A stretch of DNA of 64,000 nucleotides from Foetidibacter luteolus. GTDB taxonomy: Bacteria; Bacteroidota; Bacteroidia; Chitinophagales; Chitinophagaceae. Positions 27,596 through 36,976 of the stretch are shown here, piece after piece. Location of the stretch: the NCBI RefSeq assembly GCF_009650435.1, contig NZ_VVIP01000035.1, positions 310,001 through 374,000 on the forward strand. The letters run 5' to 3'. The position numbers and the translations under genes were made by a program. Numbering within the stretch: position 1 is the first letter of the stretch; every line of letters begins with the position of its first letter. The notes beneath the pieces are model-generated. The model had not been told where the DNA came from. It did no database searches and saw only the letters and a program-made list of their open reading frames with translations.

Positions 27596-29299
27596 ATGGA
27601 CAAACGCTGGAAAATACTGGAAACCCCTGTGCATACGGCAGCCAGCCTGCATACCGGCATGCGCATTAATAAAACCCTTTGCAGCATACTTGCCCAGCGG
27701 GGGATAGAAAGCTTTGATGAGGCTAAAGCATTTTTTCGCCCCAGCCTTCAAGACCTGCACGACCCGTTTTTGATGAAAGACATGCAGCGGGCTGTTAACA
27801 GGATACAGCTTGCTTTTAACCGCCAGGAAAAAATTCTTGTTTTTGGCGACTATGATGTGGATGGCACTACAGCCGTAGCGGCTATGTACAGCTATCTTAC
27901 CCAACTTTACACACAGGTTGATTATTATATTCCACACCGCTACCGGGAGGGGTACGGCATTTCAAAAGCCGGTATTGACTATGCCCTGCAAACCGGCGCT
28001 TCCCTAATCATTTCACTGGACTGCGGCATAAAATCAGTTGAACTGGTGGCTTATGCCCGGCAACTGGGTATTGACTTCATCATTTGCGACCACCACCTTC
28101 CTGAAAAAGAATTGCCCGCCGCCGTGGCTATACTTAATGCTAAACAGCCAGGTTGTAATTACCCTTATAAAGAACTGTGCGGCTGCGGCGTGGGCTTTAA
28201 ACTAATGCAGGCACTAAGCAGAACTTTTGAACTGCCGGATGACAGCTACCTGAAATATATTGACCTGGTGGCAACAGCCATAGCCGCTGATATTGTACCC
28301 ATTACCGGTGAAAACAGGATATTAACCTGGTATGGCCTTAAAAAGGTTAATGAAAACCCCTGCACCGGCATTAAAGCCTTGATGAAGCTGGCAGCCGTTG
28401 AAAAGGAAATGATGGTTAGCAACCTGGTTTTTATTATCGCCCCCCGTGTTAATGCCGCCGGCCGTATGGATGATGCCCGCAAAGCAGTGCAGTTATTTAT
28501 AGAGCAGGATTTTAATAAGGCTCTTGGCTTTGCCGAAATGCTGCACAATGATAATGCGGAACGCAAGGAAGCCGATGAGAATATTACCGAAGAGGCGCTT
28601 GGTATTATTAAAAGCAATGAAGCGCTTAGTAAGAGAAAAACAACGGTTGTTTACCAGGAGCACTGGCATAAGGGGGTGGTAGGCATTGTGGCATCTCGGT
28701 TAATAGAGCGGGGTTTTTACCGCCCAACCATTGTACTTACCAAAAGTGGCGATGTTGTGGCAGGCAGCGCCAGGAGTGTGGCGGGTTTTAACCTTTACGA
28801 AGCCATACACGCCTGCCGGGACCACCTGCTGGGTTATGGCGGCCATTTTGCGGCCGCCGGTATGACCATGAAACCTGAAAATGTGGATGCCTTTAGCCTT
28901 AAGTTTGAGGAAGTAGTTTCAAAATCAATTGAAGAGCACCTGCTGGTGCCACAAATAACTATTGACGCGGAAGTGAACTTTGCTGAGTTAACCCAAAGCT
29001 TTTACAATATCCTACGCCAGATGGAGCCATTTGGCCCGGGCAATATGCGGCCCGTTTTTATTGCACGTAAGGTTAGCGATACCGGTTACTCCCGCATATT
29101 GAAAGAAAAGCACCTGCGCCTGGAAGTAAAACAAGGGAACGTTCAGTTTAGCGGCATCGGCTTTGATATGGCCGAAAAATTAACCACTTTGCAACTGTGT
29201 AAAGAAACTGATATTGCTTTTACACTCGACCTGAATGAGTGGAACGGTGAAAAAAACCTGCAACTGCGGCTGATAGATATACGCCCCGCGGAAAACTGA
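27596..29299 (+). CDS. recJ: Single-stranded-DNA exonuclease RecJ
   Basis: A 567-residue 5'-3' ssDNA exonuclease of the DHH family that acts in recombination and repair. The catalytic motifs are present: VFGDYDVDGTTAVAAM (motif I, metal-binding Asp residues), SLDCGIKS (II), ICDHHLPEKELP (III, the DHH triad), TAIAADIVPITGENR, and the DHHA1 block GGHFAAAGMTM (about 415-425), followed by the C-terminal OB fold (PFGPGNMRPVF). Length matches bacterial RecJ. The ATG follows the upstream stop without any gap, which points to translational coupling with the polyprenyl synthase gene. All expected catalytic residues are kept. Confidence 0.96.
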   Translation: MDKRWKILETPVHTAASLHTGMRINKTLCSILAQRGIESFDEAKAFFRPSLQDLHDPFLMKDMQRAVNRIQLAFNRQEKILVFGDYDVDGTTAVAAMYSYLTQLYTQVDYYIPHRYREGYGISKAGIDYALQTGASLIISLDCGIKSVELVAYARQLGIDFIICDHHLPEKELPAAVAILNAKQPGCNYPYKELCGCGVGFKLMQALSRTFELPDDSYLKYIDLVATAIAADIVPITGENRILTWYGLKKVNENPCTGIKALMKLAAVEKEMMVSNLVFIIAPRVNAAGRMDDARKAVQLFIEQDFNKALGFAEMLHNDNAERKEADENITEEALGIIKSNEALSKRKTTVVYQEHWHKGVVGIVASRLIERGFYRPTIVLTKSGDVVAGSARSVAGFNLYEAIHACRDHLLGYGGHFAAAGMTMKPENVDAFSLKFEEVVSKSIEEHLLVPQITIDAEVNFAELTQSFYNILRQMEPFGPGNMRPVFIARKVSDTGYSRILKEKHLRLEVKQGNVQFSGIGFDMAEKLTTLQLCKETDIAFTLDLNEWNGEKNLQLRLIDIRPAEN

Positions 29300-29370
29300 G
29301 TTACGAAACCACACAGGTAAATCAAGCGCTGCCCCCACTGGCGATCTTCCATCCCCCACTTGCCTTTTTA

Positions 29371-29455
29371 TGATACCAGCGACATATCCCTGTAGCATCA
29401 TCGTTGCGTCGCAATCACTTTATCGTCCGGTTCTTTGGGCAGCAATTCGTCTCCG
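29371..29455 (+). repeat. Dispersed repeat R2B
   Basis: GATACCAGCGACA, then the core ATCGTTGCGTCGCAATCACT and TTCTTTGGGCAGC. It is the left and central part of the R2B element, found between recJ and fabG. Confidence 0.75.
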
Positions 29456-29501
29456 TATCAATATTTGTCTCCGCTTAGTAAAATACGATTACTGCAAACG
29501 A

Positions 29502-29534
29502 TTGGTACACCGATGTTGAGAAGTATTACATTTG
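29502..29534 (+). promoter_or_regulatory. Probable promoter of fabG
   Basis: TTG (29502-29504), 22 bp, then TACATTTG (29527-29534), a perfect -7 match with a slightly long spacer. The leader would be about 13 nt. Confidence 0.5.
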
Positions 29535-29553
29535 TCCACCTAAAAAAGTTGCC

Positions 29554-30306
29554 ATGAAATTATTAGACGGAAAAGTAGCTATAGTTACCGGTGCGGCCCG
29601 CGGTATTGGCGCAGCCATTGCTTTAAAATTTGCAGAACATGGCGCCCATGTAGCTTTTACGTATGTTAGTGACAGCAGTGCGGAAAAAGCGGCGGCGCTG
29701 GAAGCGCGGCTGCAGCAACTGGGCGTTAAAAGCAAAGCCTACAAAAGCAATGCGGGAGACTTTGCACAAAGCGAAACCTTTGTGGCTGATGTATTAAAAG
29801 AATTTGGCACAATAGACGTTTGTGTAAACAATGCCGGTATAAGCAAAGACAACCTTCTGCTGCGTTTAACACCTGAACAGTGGGATGATGTAATAACCAT
29901 CAATCTCAAGAGCGTGTTCAACATGACCAAGCAGGTTATTAAACCCATGATGAAAGCCAAATCCGGCAGCATTGTTAACATGAGTTCCATTATAGGCATT
30001 AGCGGCAATGCCGGCCAGGCAAGTTACGCGGCCAGCAAAGCCGGCATAATAGGCTTTACAAAATCTGTAGCCAAAGAACTGGGCAGCCGCAACATACGCT
30101 GTAATGCCATAGCACCCGGCTTTGTTGAAACAGATATGACCCATTACCTTAAAGGCAGCAGCGCAGATGAGTTCCTCAAAAAAATTCCACTGGGCCGTTT
30201 TGGCAAGGCAGAAGAAATTGCTGATACTACTTTATTTCTCGCCAGTAACATGAGCGCCTATATAACAGGGCAGGTATTAAGCACCTGCGGCGGCCTTAAC
30301 ATATAA
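29554..30306 (+). CDS. fabG: 3-oxoacyl-[acyl-carrier-protein] reductase
   Basis: A 250-residue short-chain dehydrogenase/reductase that reduces 3-oxoacyl-ACP with NADPH in fatty-acid elongation. Visible features are the cofactor loop VTGAARGIGAAIALKF, NNAGISKDNLLLRLTPEQWDDV (NNAG plus the FabG-specific active-site loop), catalytic Ser in NMSSIIGISGNAGQ, and Tyr-x3-Lys in YAASKAGIIGFTKSVAKELG, then CNAIAPGFVETDMT. Other SDR enzymes of the same length exist, but the NLLLRLT and PGFVETDMT blocks fit FabG well. It has its own promoter and is not in a fatty-acid operon here. Confidence 0.92.
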   Translation: MKLLDGKVAIVTGAARGIGAAIALKFAEHGAHVAFTYVSDSSAEKAAALEARLQQLGVKSKAYKSNAGDFAQSETFVADVLKEFGTIDVCVNNAGISKDNLLLRLTPEQWDDVITINLKSVFNMTKQVIKPMMKAKSGSIVNMSSIIGISGNAGQASYAASKAGIIGFTKSVAKELGSRNIRCNAIAPGFVETDMTHYLKGSSADEFLKKIPLGRFGKAEEIADTTLFLASNMSAYITGQVLSTCGGLNI

Positions 30307-30332
30307 ATACAGGCGAACTGCAATGAATGAGA

Positions 30333-30364
30333 AGCGGGGTTTGGAATATATTCCACGCCCCGCT
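30333..30364 (+). other. Hairpin downstream of fabG
   Basis: AGCGGGG (30333-30339) pairs with CCCCGCT (30358-30364), and the interior holds GGAATATATTCC. There is no T run after it, so it may stabilise the 3' end or act as a weak terminator. Confidence 0.45.
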
Positions 30365-30470
30365 AACCAACACAATTGCCGGGCGTCCTCCTGCCATCAT
30401 CTTTTTGTTAAACTTTCCGGCATACGTAACCGTTTTTATAAGTGAATGTCTTATTTTGCATTATACGCCG

Positions 30471-30755
30471 ATGAGAAAATGGTTAACTATATTGTGCCTG
30501 CTGGTTTTCAGCATCCAGTTGCTGCCGTTGCGGCAGGTAGGTTCATTGCTATATAGTAACCAGTTAACCGAAGAACTACCCCACTCATTTGGCGCTGAAA
30601 AATCTGAGGATATTAAGTTTGAGCCTGTAAGGCATGACTACTTTGACAACATTGCCCCGGCCACACTTTTTAGCGAGGAAAATTACAGGCATTTTGCCAG
30701 CACCCTGCCAGACAATCACGAAGGCGAAATACAAACCCCTCCTCCCAATATTTAG
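30471..30755 (+). CDS. Small exported or membrane-anchored protein upstream of SulP
   Basis: A 94-residue protein starting MRKWLTILCLLVFSIQLLP, a signal peptide or membrane anchor, followed by LRQVGSLLYSNQLTEELPHS and a polar C-terminus with DNHEGEIQTPPPNI. No family was recognised. The ATG at 30471 was chosen because an earlier in-frame ATG (30327) would bury the hydrophobic segment. The stop lies 82 bp before the SulP start, in the same direction, so co-transcription with the SulP-carbonic anhydrase pair is likely. It has no Cys and no metal-binding cluster. Function unknown. Confidence 0.6.
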   Translation: MRKWLTILCLLVFSIQLLPLRQVGSLLYSNQLTEELPHSFGAEKSEDIKFEPVRHDYFDNIAPATLFSEENYRHFASTLPDNHEGEIQTPPPNI

Positions 30756-30837
30756 CCCGCTATTACATCGTATTATCTACCATTCGTTGCATTACCAAAT
30801 ATTTCGGATTTATTCGTTATCTACATCGTTGTCGTTT

Positions 30838-32409
30838 ATGAAAAGCTTTTTGAAAAACGCGGGTGCTGACCTGCCTGCTGCCCTTGTTGTATTTTTAGTA
30901 GCATTACCCCTCTGCCTGGGTATTGCTCTTGGCTCCGGGGCGCCATTGTTTTCCGGCCTTATAGCCGGTATTGTGGGGGGCATTGTAGTAGGTTCCCTCA
31001 GTGGCTCTAATGTTAGCGTAACCGGCCCTGCCGCCGGTTTAACAGCCATTGTTGCGGTAGCTATTGGAAAAATGCCGGCCTTTGACGCCTTTTTGCTTTC
31101 TGTTGTTATAGCAGGGGTAATTCAGCTTATCCTTGGTATTGCCAAAGCAGGTTTCCTGGGGGATTATGTACCGTCCAGCGTTATTAACGGTATGTTGGCG
31201 GCCATCGGCATCATACTGATACTAAAACAAATTCCGCACCTGGTGGGTTATGATGCGGATTTTGAAGGGGATGAAACCTTTTTGCAAAAAGACAGGGAAA
31301 ATACTTTTTCAGGCATATTCAGTGCTTTTAATAAGCTAACTGTACTGGCGCTTGTTATTGGCGCCGTTTCGCTGCTTATCCAAATTGTATGGGAGAAGGT
31401 GCTGGTAAAAAAAGTCAGCTTTCTAAAGCTGGTACCAGCGCCGCTGATAGTTGTTATTGTTGGGGTACTTATCAACCAGTGGAATATTAGTTCCGGCGCT
31501 GCCGGACAGTTAACACAGGAGCAAATGGTAAATATTCCCATAGCTACTGACATAAAGAATTTCTTTTCCTTTTTTACCATGCCTAACCTTAGTTACCTGG
31601 GCAGGAGCGATGTGTGGCTAACAGGGGCCACTTTAGCCATTGTAGCAAGCCTGGAAACGCTGCTGAATATTGAAGCTTCCGATGAGCTTGACCCCTACCA
31701 ACGCGTAACACCTACCGACAGGGAACTGAAAGCCCAGGGAATTGGCAACATGCTTTCAGGCCTTATTGGCGGCTTGCCCGTAACTTCTGTTATCGTTCGT
31801 ACATCCGCCAACGTAAACGCAGGCGCCAGAACAAAAATGTCAGCCATCCTGCATGGTGTTTTGTTACTGGTGTGCGTTGCCTTTATTCCCCGGGTGCTGA
31901 ACCTCATCCCACTGTCTGCACTGGCGGCGGTACTTATTTATACCGGCTACAAGCTGGCCAAACCTTCTGTTTTTAAAGCATTCTTTAAAAAAGGCCTTGA
32001 CCAGTTTATACCTTTTGTGGTAACCATTATAGCCATCATTTTAACAGACCTGCTGGTAGGTATTTTAATTGGCATTGCTGTTGGTTTATTCTTTGTTTTA
32101 AGAAGTAATTTTAAATCGGCAGTGTTTATTGTGCACGACGAAAACAAATACCTGGTAAGGCTGCGCAAGGATGTATCTTTTCTGAATAAGCCAATTTTAA
32201 AAAGAAAACTTGAGAATGTGCCTGAAAACAGCTACGTGTTAATTGATATTTCAAGAGCTGATTTTATTGACAAAGATGTAGTGGAAGTTATTAATGATTT
32301 TATGTGCCACGCCCATCTTAAAGGTATTAAAGTGGAGCTAAAAAAAAGCCTCAGCAAGCCAATGCACCAGTTAGTGAACGAACAGAAATATGAATTTCAA
32401 TTAAACTAA
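30838..32409 (+). CDS. SulP-family anion transporter with STAS domain
   Basis: A 523-residue inner-membrane anion transporter, probably a Na-coupled bicarbonate or sulfate carrier. The N-terminus [30 protein letters not shown] and [18 protein letters not shown] are SulP hallmarks, with about 12-14 membrane segments to residue 430 ([25 protein letters not shown] near 310-335). The cytoplasmic STAS domain starts at about residue 440 ([25 protein letters not shown]). The start at 30838 ([19 protein letters not shown]) was chosen over an upstream in-frame ATG that would add 68 residues lacking SulP similarity. The beta-carbonic anhydrase 13 bp downstream argues for bicarbonate uptake (inference). 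Confidence 0.92.
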   Translation: MKSFLKNAGADLPAALVVFLVALPLCLGIALGSGAPLFSGLIAGIVGGIVVGSLSGSNVSVTGPAAGLTAIVAVAIGKMPAFDAFLLSVVIAGVIQLILGIAKAGFLGDYVPSSVINGMLAAIGIILILKQIPHLVGYDADFEGDETFLQKDRENTFSGIFSAFNKLTVLALVIGAVSLLIQIVWEKVLVKKVSFLKLVPAPLIVVIVGVLINQWNISSGAAGQLTQEQMVNIPIATDIKNFFSFFTMPNLSYLGRSDVWLTGATLAIVASLETLLNIEASDELDPYQRVTPTDRELKAQGIGNMLSGLIGGLPVTSVIVRTSANVNAGARTKMSAILHGVLLLVCVAFIPRVLNLIPLSALAAVLIYTGYKLAKPSVFKAFFKKGLDQFIPFVVTIIAIILTDLLVGILIGIAVGLFFVLRSNFKSAVFIVHDENKYLVRLRKDVSFLNKPILKRKLENVPENSYVLIDISRADFIDKDVVEVINDFMCHAHLKGIKVELKKSLSKPMHQLVNEQKYEFQLN

Positions 32410-32422
32410 AAATTATCAACCA

Positions 32423-33070
32423 ATGGTTACATCCTACCAGAAATTATTATTAGAGAATAAAGCCTGGGCACAGGAAGCAGTGGAAGATGACCCGGATTTT
32501 TTCAACCGGCTTGCGAATATTCAAACCCCGGATTTTTTATGGATTGGCTGCAGCGACAGCCGCGTGCCGGCCAACGAAATTACCGGTACCAAACCCGGTG
32601 AAATTTTTGTGCACCGCAACATTGCCAACCTGGTAATACATACCGATGTAAACCTGCTGAGCGTACTGGAATATGCCGTAGCACACCTTAAAGTAAAGCA
32701 TGTAATTGTTTGCGGCCACTACGGGTGCGGCGGTGTTAAAGCGGCTATGAGCAACCATGATTACAAACAGGTACTTAACATGTGGCTGAGGAACATCAAG
32801 GATGTTTACCACCTGCATAGCGAGGAACTGAAAGGAATTGCCAATGATGAAGCCAGGTTTGACCGCCTGGTGGAACTGAATGTGGTGGAGCAGGTATTGC
32901 ACCTTGCCAAAACATCTATTATTCAGCGGGCATGGCGGCATGAGCAGCGGCCACACCTGCACGGGTGGGTGTATGGTTTAAAAGACGGTTTGATAAAACC
33001 CGTTTTTGAAATGGAGCCCAATGCTCCCATTAACCCGCTTTATACTTACGATGACCTTTCGGCATCCTGA
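32423..33070 (+). CDS. can: Beta-class carbonic anhydrase
   Basis: A 215-residue zinc enzyme that interconverts CO2 and bicarbonate. The metal ligands are visible: Cys43 in [13 protein letters not shown] with the Asp-Arg pair at 45/47, and His99/Cys102 in [13 protein letters not shown]. It resembles E. coli Can in length and C-terminus ([15 protein letters not shown]). It begins 13 bp after the SulP stop, so the pair forms an operon that can supply bicarbonate for carboxylations such as fatty-acid synthesis. A terminator follows. The gene symbol is by similarity. Confidence 0.95.
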   Translation: MVTSYQKLLLENKAWAQEAVEDDPDFFNRLANIQTPDFLWIGCSDSRVPANEITGTKPGEIFVHRNIANLVIHTDVNLLSVLEYAVAHLKVKHVIVCGHYGCGGVKAAMSNHDYKQVLNMWLRNIKDVYHLHSEELKGIANDEARFDRLVELNVVEQVLHLAKTSIIQRAWRHEQRPHLHGWVYGLKDGLIKPVFEMEPNAPINPLYTYDDLSAS

Positions 33071-33090
33071 CATACCAGGGACATTCTTTT

Positions 33091-33121
33091 AAGGGGGCCG
33101 TTTATTACAGCCCCTTTTTTA
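33091..33121 (+). terminator. Terminator after the SulP-carbonic anhydrase operon
   Basis: GGGGC (33094-33098) pairs with GCCCC (33110-33114) around an AT-rich loop and is followed by T7. Confidence 0.75.
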
Positions 33122-33181
33122 TGCGGATTATTTTTTGTTCAGATATGTATCCTGGCAATGTACGGCTGGCCTTATGTAATC

Positions 33182-33397
33182 TTATCCTTCCAACTCCTTG
33201 CAGTAATAACCAGCCCTCTGCATTACGTTTTCAATAGCATGCGGCGAAAGGCTAACTGCCTCAACACGCAATACTTTGTCATTGTCTTCCAGGTCAACAT
33301 TCCATTTCAAAATTCCCTGTATTGCCCTAAGAATACGAAACAGCTTGCGAACATGCTTCCTGTCTTCCACATTGGTTTTAAAAACTAAAATTTCCAT
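33182..33397 (-). CDS. Small conserved protein with HMA-like secondary structure
   Basis: A 71-residue soluble protein (MEILVFKTNVEDRKHVRKLF). The predicted order strand-helix-strand-strand-helix-strand (EILVFKTNV, DRKHVRKLFRILRAI, KWNVDLED, VLRVEAV, SPHAIENVMQRAG, YYCKELEG) fits the ferredoxin-like heavy-metal-associated fold. The CxxC metal loop is replaced by VEDR, so metal binding is doubtful. It lies 14 bp downstream of the sigma factor unit, in the same direction, and may belong to it. Fold is an inference from sequence pattern; function unknown. Confidence 0.6.
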   Translation of the reverse strand: MEILVFKTNVEDRKHVRKLFRILRAIQGILKWNVDLEDNDKVLRVEAVSLSPHAIENVMQRAGYYCKELEG

Positions 33398-33411
33398 ATC
33401 ATGTTGGTTTG

Positions 33412-33813
33412 TCAGATAATCTTTTCTTCCTGACCGGGTTTACCGGCAATGTCTTCCTCCCGTTTACCGTACTTCCAGTGCCCGCAACGTTTTCGCCATT
33501 CCTGCTTAAACTTTTGTCGTTCCTCCGGTGTCATGTTTTGCCACTTCTCCATCATTTCCTTCCGCTTCTCAAATGACGGGCCGCCCCAATGACCGCCGTA
33601 GCCACGGCCCCATCTGCCGGGTAAGCCGCCAAAAAGTATCCTGCATAATGTGAATATGCCCAGCGCCTGCCAAAAGCCGATAGCATTAACCTGCAGCACC
33701 GGAACCAATATGTTATTCCACAAAGCCATTACAATAAAGCTTAATGGTGTAATAACCGCGAAAATGAAAATAGCCAGCATCACCAGTTTCTTTCCCCAGA
33801 AATATCTTTTCAT
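33412..33813 (-). CDS. Small membrane protein with Spy/CpxP-like motif, linked to ECF sigma factor
   Basis: A 133-residue protein with two membrane segments (KLVMLAIFIFAVITPLSFIVMAL and GFWQALGIFTLCRILFGGLP), a Gly/Trp/Arg-rich linker (GRWGRGYGGHWGG) and a basic C-terminal tail containing KWQNMTPEERQKFKQEW, which resembles the LTPEQ motif of Spy/CpxP periplasmic chaperones. The ATG at 33813 was chosen: it follows an AGAAAG box and starts 10 bp after the sigma factor stop, whereas the upstream ATG overlaps the sigma gene. It is probably an output or a negative regulator of the sigma factor (inferred from position only; it is not a recognised anti-sigma protein). Confidence 0.7.
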   Translation of the reverse strand: MKRYFWGKKLVMLAIFIFAVITPLSFIVMALWNNILVPVLQVNAIGFWQALGIFTLCRILFGGLPGRWGRGYGGHWGGPSFEKRKEMMEKWQNMTPEERQKFKQEWRKRCGHWKYGKREEDIAGKPGQEEKII

Positions 33814-33823
33814 AACTTTCTGT

Positions 33824-34399
33824 TTAATAGTTGAGTAATTCATCCCGCAGGCTGCTTAACCTGTTTCGCAGGTGCAGCACCGCGTACCTTTTTCTTGATA
33901 TGAGCGTGTTTACAGTTTCGCCTGTATGTTCCGCAATTACTTTAAACGGTATGTCTTCCAGCTCATTCCATACAAATACCTGCTTTTGCGTTTCGGGCAA
34001 TTCGTTAAGTGCATTGTTTAATGTTTCCCAAAACACGGTACGCAGAAATTCTGTTTCAGGGTTATCGCCACCTTCAAAAAGCAGCCCGGCCCAGCCAGCC
34101 AAACCATCTTCTTCATCGTCTTCAAAAATGTCATCCAGCAGGTCTGGCTGCATTTTACGCTGCCTGTCTGTTATCTTATTACGCGTAACCCTGAAAAGCC
34201 AGGCGGTTAACTGTTCTATGGGCTGGGTGTTGCCAATTAACTGGTAGAACACATCCTGCAGTATGTCTTCGGCGTCCGCCTCGCTGGATACACGTTTGCG
34301 GATAAAACCCATCAGCCGTTTGCTGTAGGTATTAATAATGTCCGTGATATTACGCTTCTCCGAAGGCATTTGGTTATATGTGGTAACAGCCCCATCCAT
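33824..34399 (-). CDS. ECF-type RNA polymerase sigma factor
   Basis: About 191 residues. Region 2 is seen in INTYSKRLMGFIRKRVSSEADAEDILQDVFYQLIG and WLFRVTRNKITDRQRKM. Region 4 is seen in LNELPETQKQVFVWNELEDIPFKVIAEHTGETVNTLISRKRYAVLHLRNRLSSL. The linker between them is unusually long and acidic (DDIFEDDEEDGLAGWAGLLFEGGDNPE), as in some sigma factors of Bacteroidota. The start is uncertain: 34399 (MDGAVTTYNQ) is used, 34369 (MPSEKRNITD) is possible, and a longer form to 34477 is unlikely. Two small genes follow in the same direction and probably form its operon. Confidence 0.9.
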   Translation of the reverse strand: MDGAVTTYNQMPSEKRNITDIINTYSKRLMGFIRKRVSSEADAEDILQDVFYQLIGNTQPIEQLTAWLFRVTRNKITDRQRKMQPDLLDDIFEDDEEDGLAGWAGLLFEGGDNPETEFLRTVFWETLNNALNELPETQKQVFVWNELEDIPFKVIAEHTGETVNTLISRKRYAVLHLRNRLSSLRDELLNY

Positions 34400-34583
34400 T
34401 ACTATTGGCTGACGGACGGGGAAGAAGAATATTTTAAAGATGCGAAAGTTTTTTGGTGAATGGTGAACAGGCAACAATGAAATAGATGTGTTTGCTTAAT
34501 ACAGTAAACCCTGGCCCGCCGAAGCTAATGCAGTTTTGACACGTTCAACAGCACGGCTAATACCAGGGATGTGCAGGATGTGC

Positions 34584-34685
34584 GTGAGGGATTGAAGCGG
34601 ATACCCCGCTGAGGGCCTGTGCGATGGCTTTGCGGCGGAGTATGAGCGGAAAGCCCGGCCCCTTGCGCAGCTTGGGGACACGCCC
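34584..34685 (-). repeat. Dispersed repeat R1, copy D (short form)
   Basis: Reverse orientation; ends CTTGGGGACACGCCC, a decayed version of the terminal palindrome CTTGGGGGCACCCCC. It lies in the spacer between the EEP gene and the sigma factor. Confidence 0.82.
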
Positions 34686-34711
34686 AAAAAAAATTCCGGG
34701 ATTTGACTATA

Positions 34712-35836
34712 CTATTTTTTATTGAGGCTTAGGTCTGTTACCAGCATCAGGTGATCGCTAAGGTCTTCATCTACCATTTCAAACTGGTGAACATTAAAAT
34801 TGTTATCGGGCAGCACATAATCTATGCGAAGGGTTGGCGCTATGGCATTATAAGTGCGGCCGATGCCATAGTCTTTTTTAAGAAAGGCATCCTGCCGGTT
34901 GCCGCGGATATGAAAATAAGCGTAAGAGTTGGGCACATCGTTAAAGTCTCCGCAAATGAGGGATGGATGCGGGCTCTTGTTCATTTCTTTCAGCACCGTT
35001 TCGGCCTGCCTGCCGCGGCGGGAAAAAGCCAGTTTCATTTTACGGAAAATGCTTTCTGAGGCGGAGAGCATTTCATCATCCTGCTCCTTTATTTTTTCCA
35101 GGTCTTTGTAATCAGATTCGTTAAACTTAAAAGATTGCAGGTGCGTGGTAAACACCCTGAAGGTATCGCCATTGTGTTTGATATCCGCGTAAATAAGGCT
35201 TTCTATACTGGTGCCTTTGTAAACCGTTCTGCCGGTTTTGATAATTGGATAACGCGAAAAAATAATGGACCCGTATTGATAAAAACCATTGTCTTTGTTA
35301 TAGTCTTTGGAGAAATAATAGTGGGGATACTTTTTTGAGAACAGTGCAATATTATCCGCCTCCGGGCCCTGGCGGGTGGAGTGGTTAAACTCCTGCAGGC
35401 AAATTACATCCGGTTCCATTTTAAGCACAGCATCAGCAATTTCGGTGCGGTTATGGCGGCGTTTTTCCTGGTTCTTGCTTATGCCATACATATTGCCCAC
35501 ATTCCAGTCCACAAAACGTATATGGCCGGCTTGTTTTTGCTGCTCAAAACCGTGCCTGAAATGCCAGCCAAATAAAACGGTTATTTGTTTGTACCCTACC
35601 GCCAGTGTAAGCAGCGACAGCAAGGCCCAACGGGGCTTGGCCACCAGCCAGAATATGATGGCAAAAATGTGCAGTACAATAAGATAGGGCACTGCAAGAC
35701 CTAAAAAACCGATAAGCCACCATTTGGCGGGGTTAAGGTAGGGTGCCAGGCATGCGGCAACAAAGGCAAGGCTCACCAGGATATTGATGACGATGAAAAA
35801 TTTTTTGGTAAATTTTCTAAAGAAGCCTCCTGCCAT
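34712..35836 (-). CDS. Membrane-anchored endonuclease/exonuclease/phosphatase (EEP) family protein
   Basis: A 374-residue protein with three N-terminal hydrophobic segments (about 8-100) and a C-terminal EEP (DNase I-like) domain. EEP motifs: FVDWNVGNMYG, DVICLQEFNHS (metal-binding Glu), TTHLQSFKF (His), CGDFNDVPNSYAY (Asp/Asn) and terminal EDLSDHLMLVTDL (Asp-His pair). The substrate may be a nucleic acid, a phosphoinositide-like headgroup or sphingomyelin; it cannot be read from the sequence. The second of two tandem paralogues; only 24 bp separate the genes. Confidence 0.88.
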   Translation of the reverse strand: MAGGFFRKFTKKFFIVINILVSLAFVAACLAPYLNPAKWWLIGFLGLAVPYLIVLHIFAIIFWLVAKPRWALLSLLTLAVGYKQITVLFGWHFRHGFEQQKQAGHIRFVDWNVGNMYGISKNQEKRRHNRTEIADAVLKMEPDVICLQEFNHSTRQGPEADNIALFSKKYPHYYFSKDYNKDNGFYQYGSIIFSRYPIIKTGRTVYKGTSIESLIYADIKHNGDTFRVFTTHLQSFKFNESDYKDLEKIKEQDDEMLSASESIFRKMKLAFSRRGRQAETVLKEMNKSPHPSLICGDFNDVPNSYAYFHIRGNRQDAFLKKDYGIGRTYNAIAPTLRIDYVLPDNNFNVHQFEMVDEDLSDHLMLVTDLSLNKK

Positions 35837-35860
35837 GTTGTAAATGTAAAAAAATGATGG

Positions 35861-36976
35861 TTACTGCTTCCATTGTATATCGGTAATTACAGGAAAATGA
35901 TCAGAGTCGTACACCCTTTTTACGGCACACTGTGTTATGCTGAATGCTTTGTCAACAAAACAAACATCAATTCTTAAGGTTGGCGCCAGGCTGTAAAATG
36001 TTTTGCCAATACCGGCACCGGCTTTAAGGTATGCATCCTGCAACCCGCTCCTTAGCAAATTGTAGGTGTAAGAGGCTGGCGTGGTATTAATATCCCCGCA
36101 AAAAACAACAGGATATGGGCTTTGGGCCATAGTAGCTTTAATGGTTCTTACCTGTTGCTCATGCACTATTTCCTTACTTTTTATTTTATGGTAAATAGAA
36201 CGCCTTCTTTGAATTGTTTTTTCATAAAGCTCTTCCCGTTCAGAGTAATCATCGTTGTCGTACAAGCTGAATGAAAGCAAGTGTGCGGTGTGTACACGCA
36301 ATTTTTTTCCGTTAAACAATACATCTGCGCTTAACAGGTTTTCTCTATGGTCTCCGTTGTAAATGGCAGTAACGGCACTGTCAGCCAGCGGCAGTTTTGA
36401 AAAAATGCTTACACCATGAATAGCTTTAAAATTTGGCGAAGTGCGTATGCTGTCATTTGAATTGCAGCGGTATTTGTACCCCAGCGAATCCAGTACACGT
36501 ACATGTTTATCCGGGCGGCCCTTTGACTCGTACAAAGCAACTTCCTGCATACAAATTACATCGGGGTCCCATTCTTTTATGTGCTCCATGGTAGTGCGCC
36601 AGTTAATTTTTTCAATGGCGTTCTCATCATGTTCCGGTATCTGAAAGCTGCGGATGTTCCAGGTAAGTATCCTGAGCGTGGCTGTGTTTTTTTCTGCTTT
36701 CCATGTGGCTGGCAGGTTAAAAGCAAAGCTGTTGACAAGGCTTTTAATACCGGCAGCCGTAACCAGCAACAAAACCAAACCCTGCCTGCGGTTTTTTAAA
36801 AAACTGACAAGTGATAACAATACCATTACAGCCAAAACATAAGGGAATAACAGAGAGAAAGTACCTAAAATTGCCAGTGATGACGGAGGAACATACGCGG
36901 CCAGCACACAGCATATATACACAACGGAAACAACAATTTTTATAAGTATGCCAGTACCTTTAAATACCTTTTTCAT
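35861..36976 (-). CDS. Membrane-anchored EEP-family protein (paralogue)
   Basis: A 371-residue paralogue with the same plan: N-terminal hydrophobic segments (about 10-95) and an EEP domain. Motifs: WNIRSFQIPEHDENAIEK, DVICMQEVALYESKG (Glu), TAHLLSFSLY, VFCGDINTTPASYTY and YDSDHFPVITDIQ, so all catalytic positions are kept. It precedes its paralogue by 24 bp and they are likely co-transcribed. The rhomboid pair follows upstream at some distance on the same strand; this neighbourhood of rhomboids and an EEP protein is one I recall from other Bacteroidota. Confidence 0.88.
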   Translation of the reverse strand: MKKVFKGTGILIKIVVSVVYICCVLAAYVPPSSLAILGTFSLLFPYVLAVMVLLSLVSFLKNRRQGLVLLLVTAAGIKSLVNSFAFNLPATWKAEKNTATLRILTWNIRSFQIPEHDENAIEKINWRTTMEHIKEWDPDVICMQEVALYESKGRPDKHVRVLDSLGYKYRCNSNDSIRTSPNFKAIHGVSIFSKLPLADSAVTAIYNGDHRENLLSADVLFNGKKLRVHTAHLLSFSLYDNDDYSEREELYEKTIQRRRSIYHKIKSKEIVHEQQVRTIKATMAQSPYPVVFCGDINTTPASYTYNLLRSGLQDAYLKAGAGIGKTFYSLAPTLRIDVCFVDKAFSITQCAVKRVYDSDHFPVITDIQWKQ

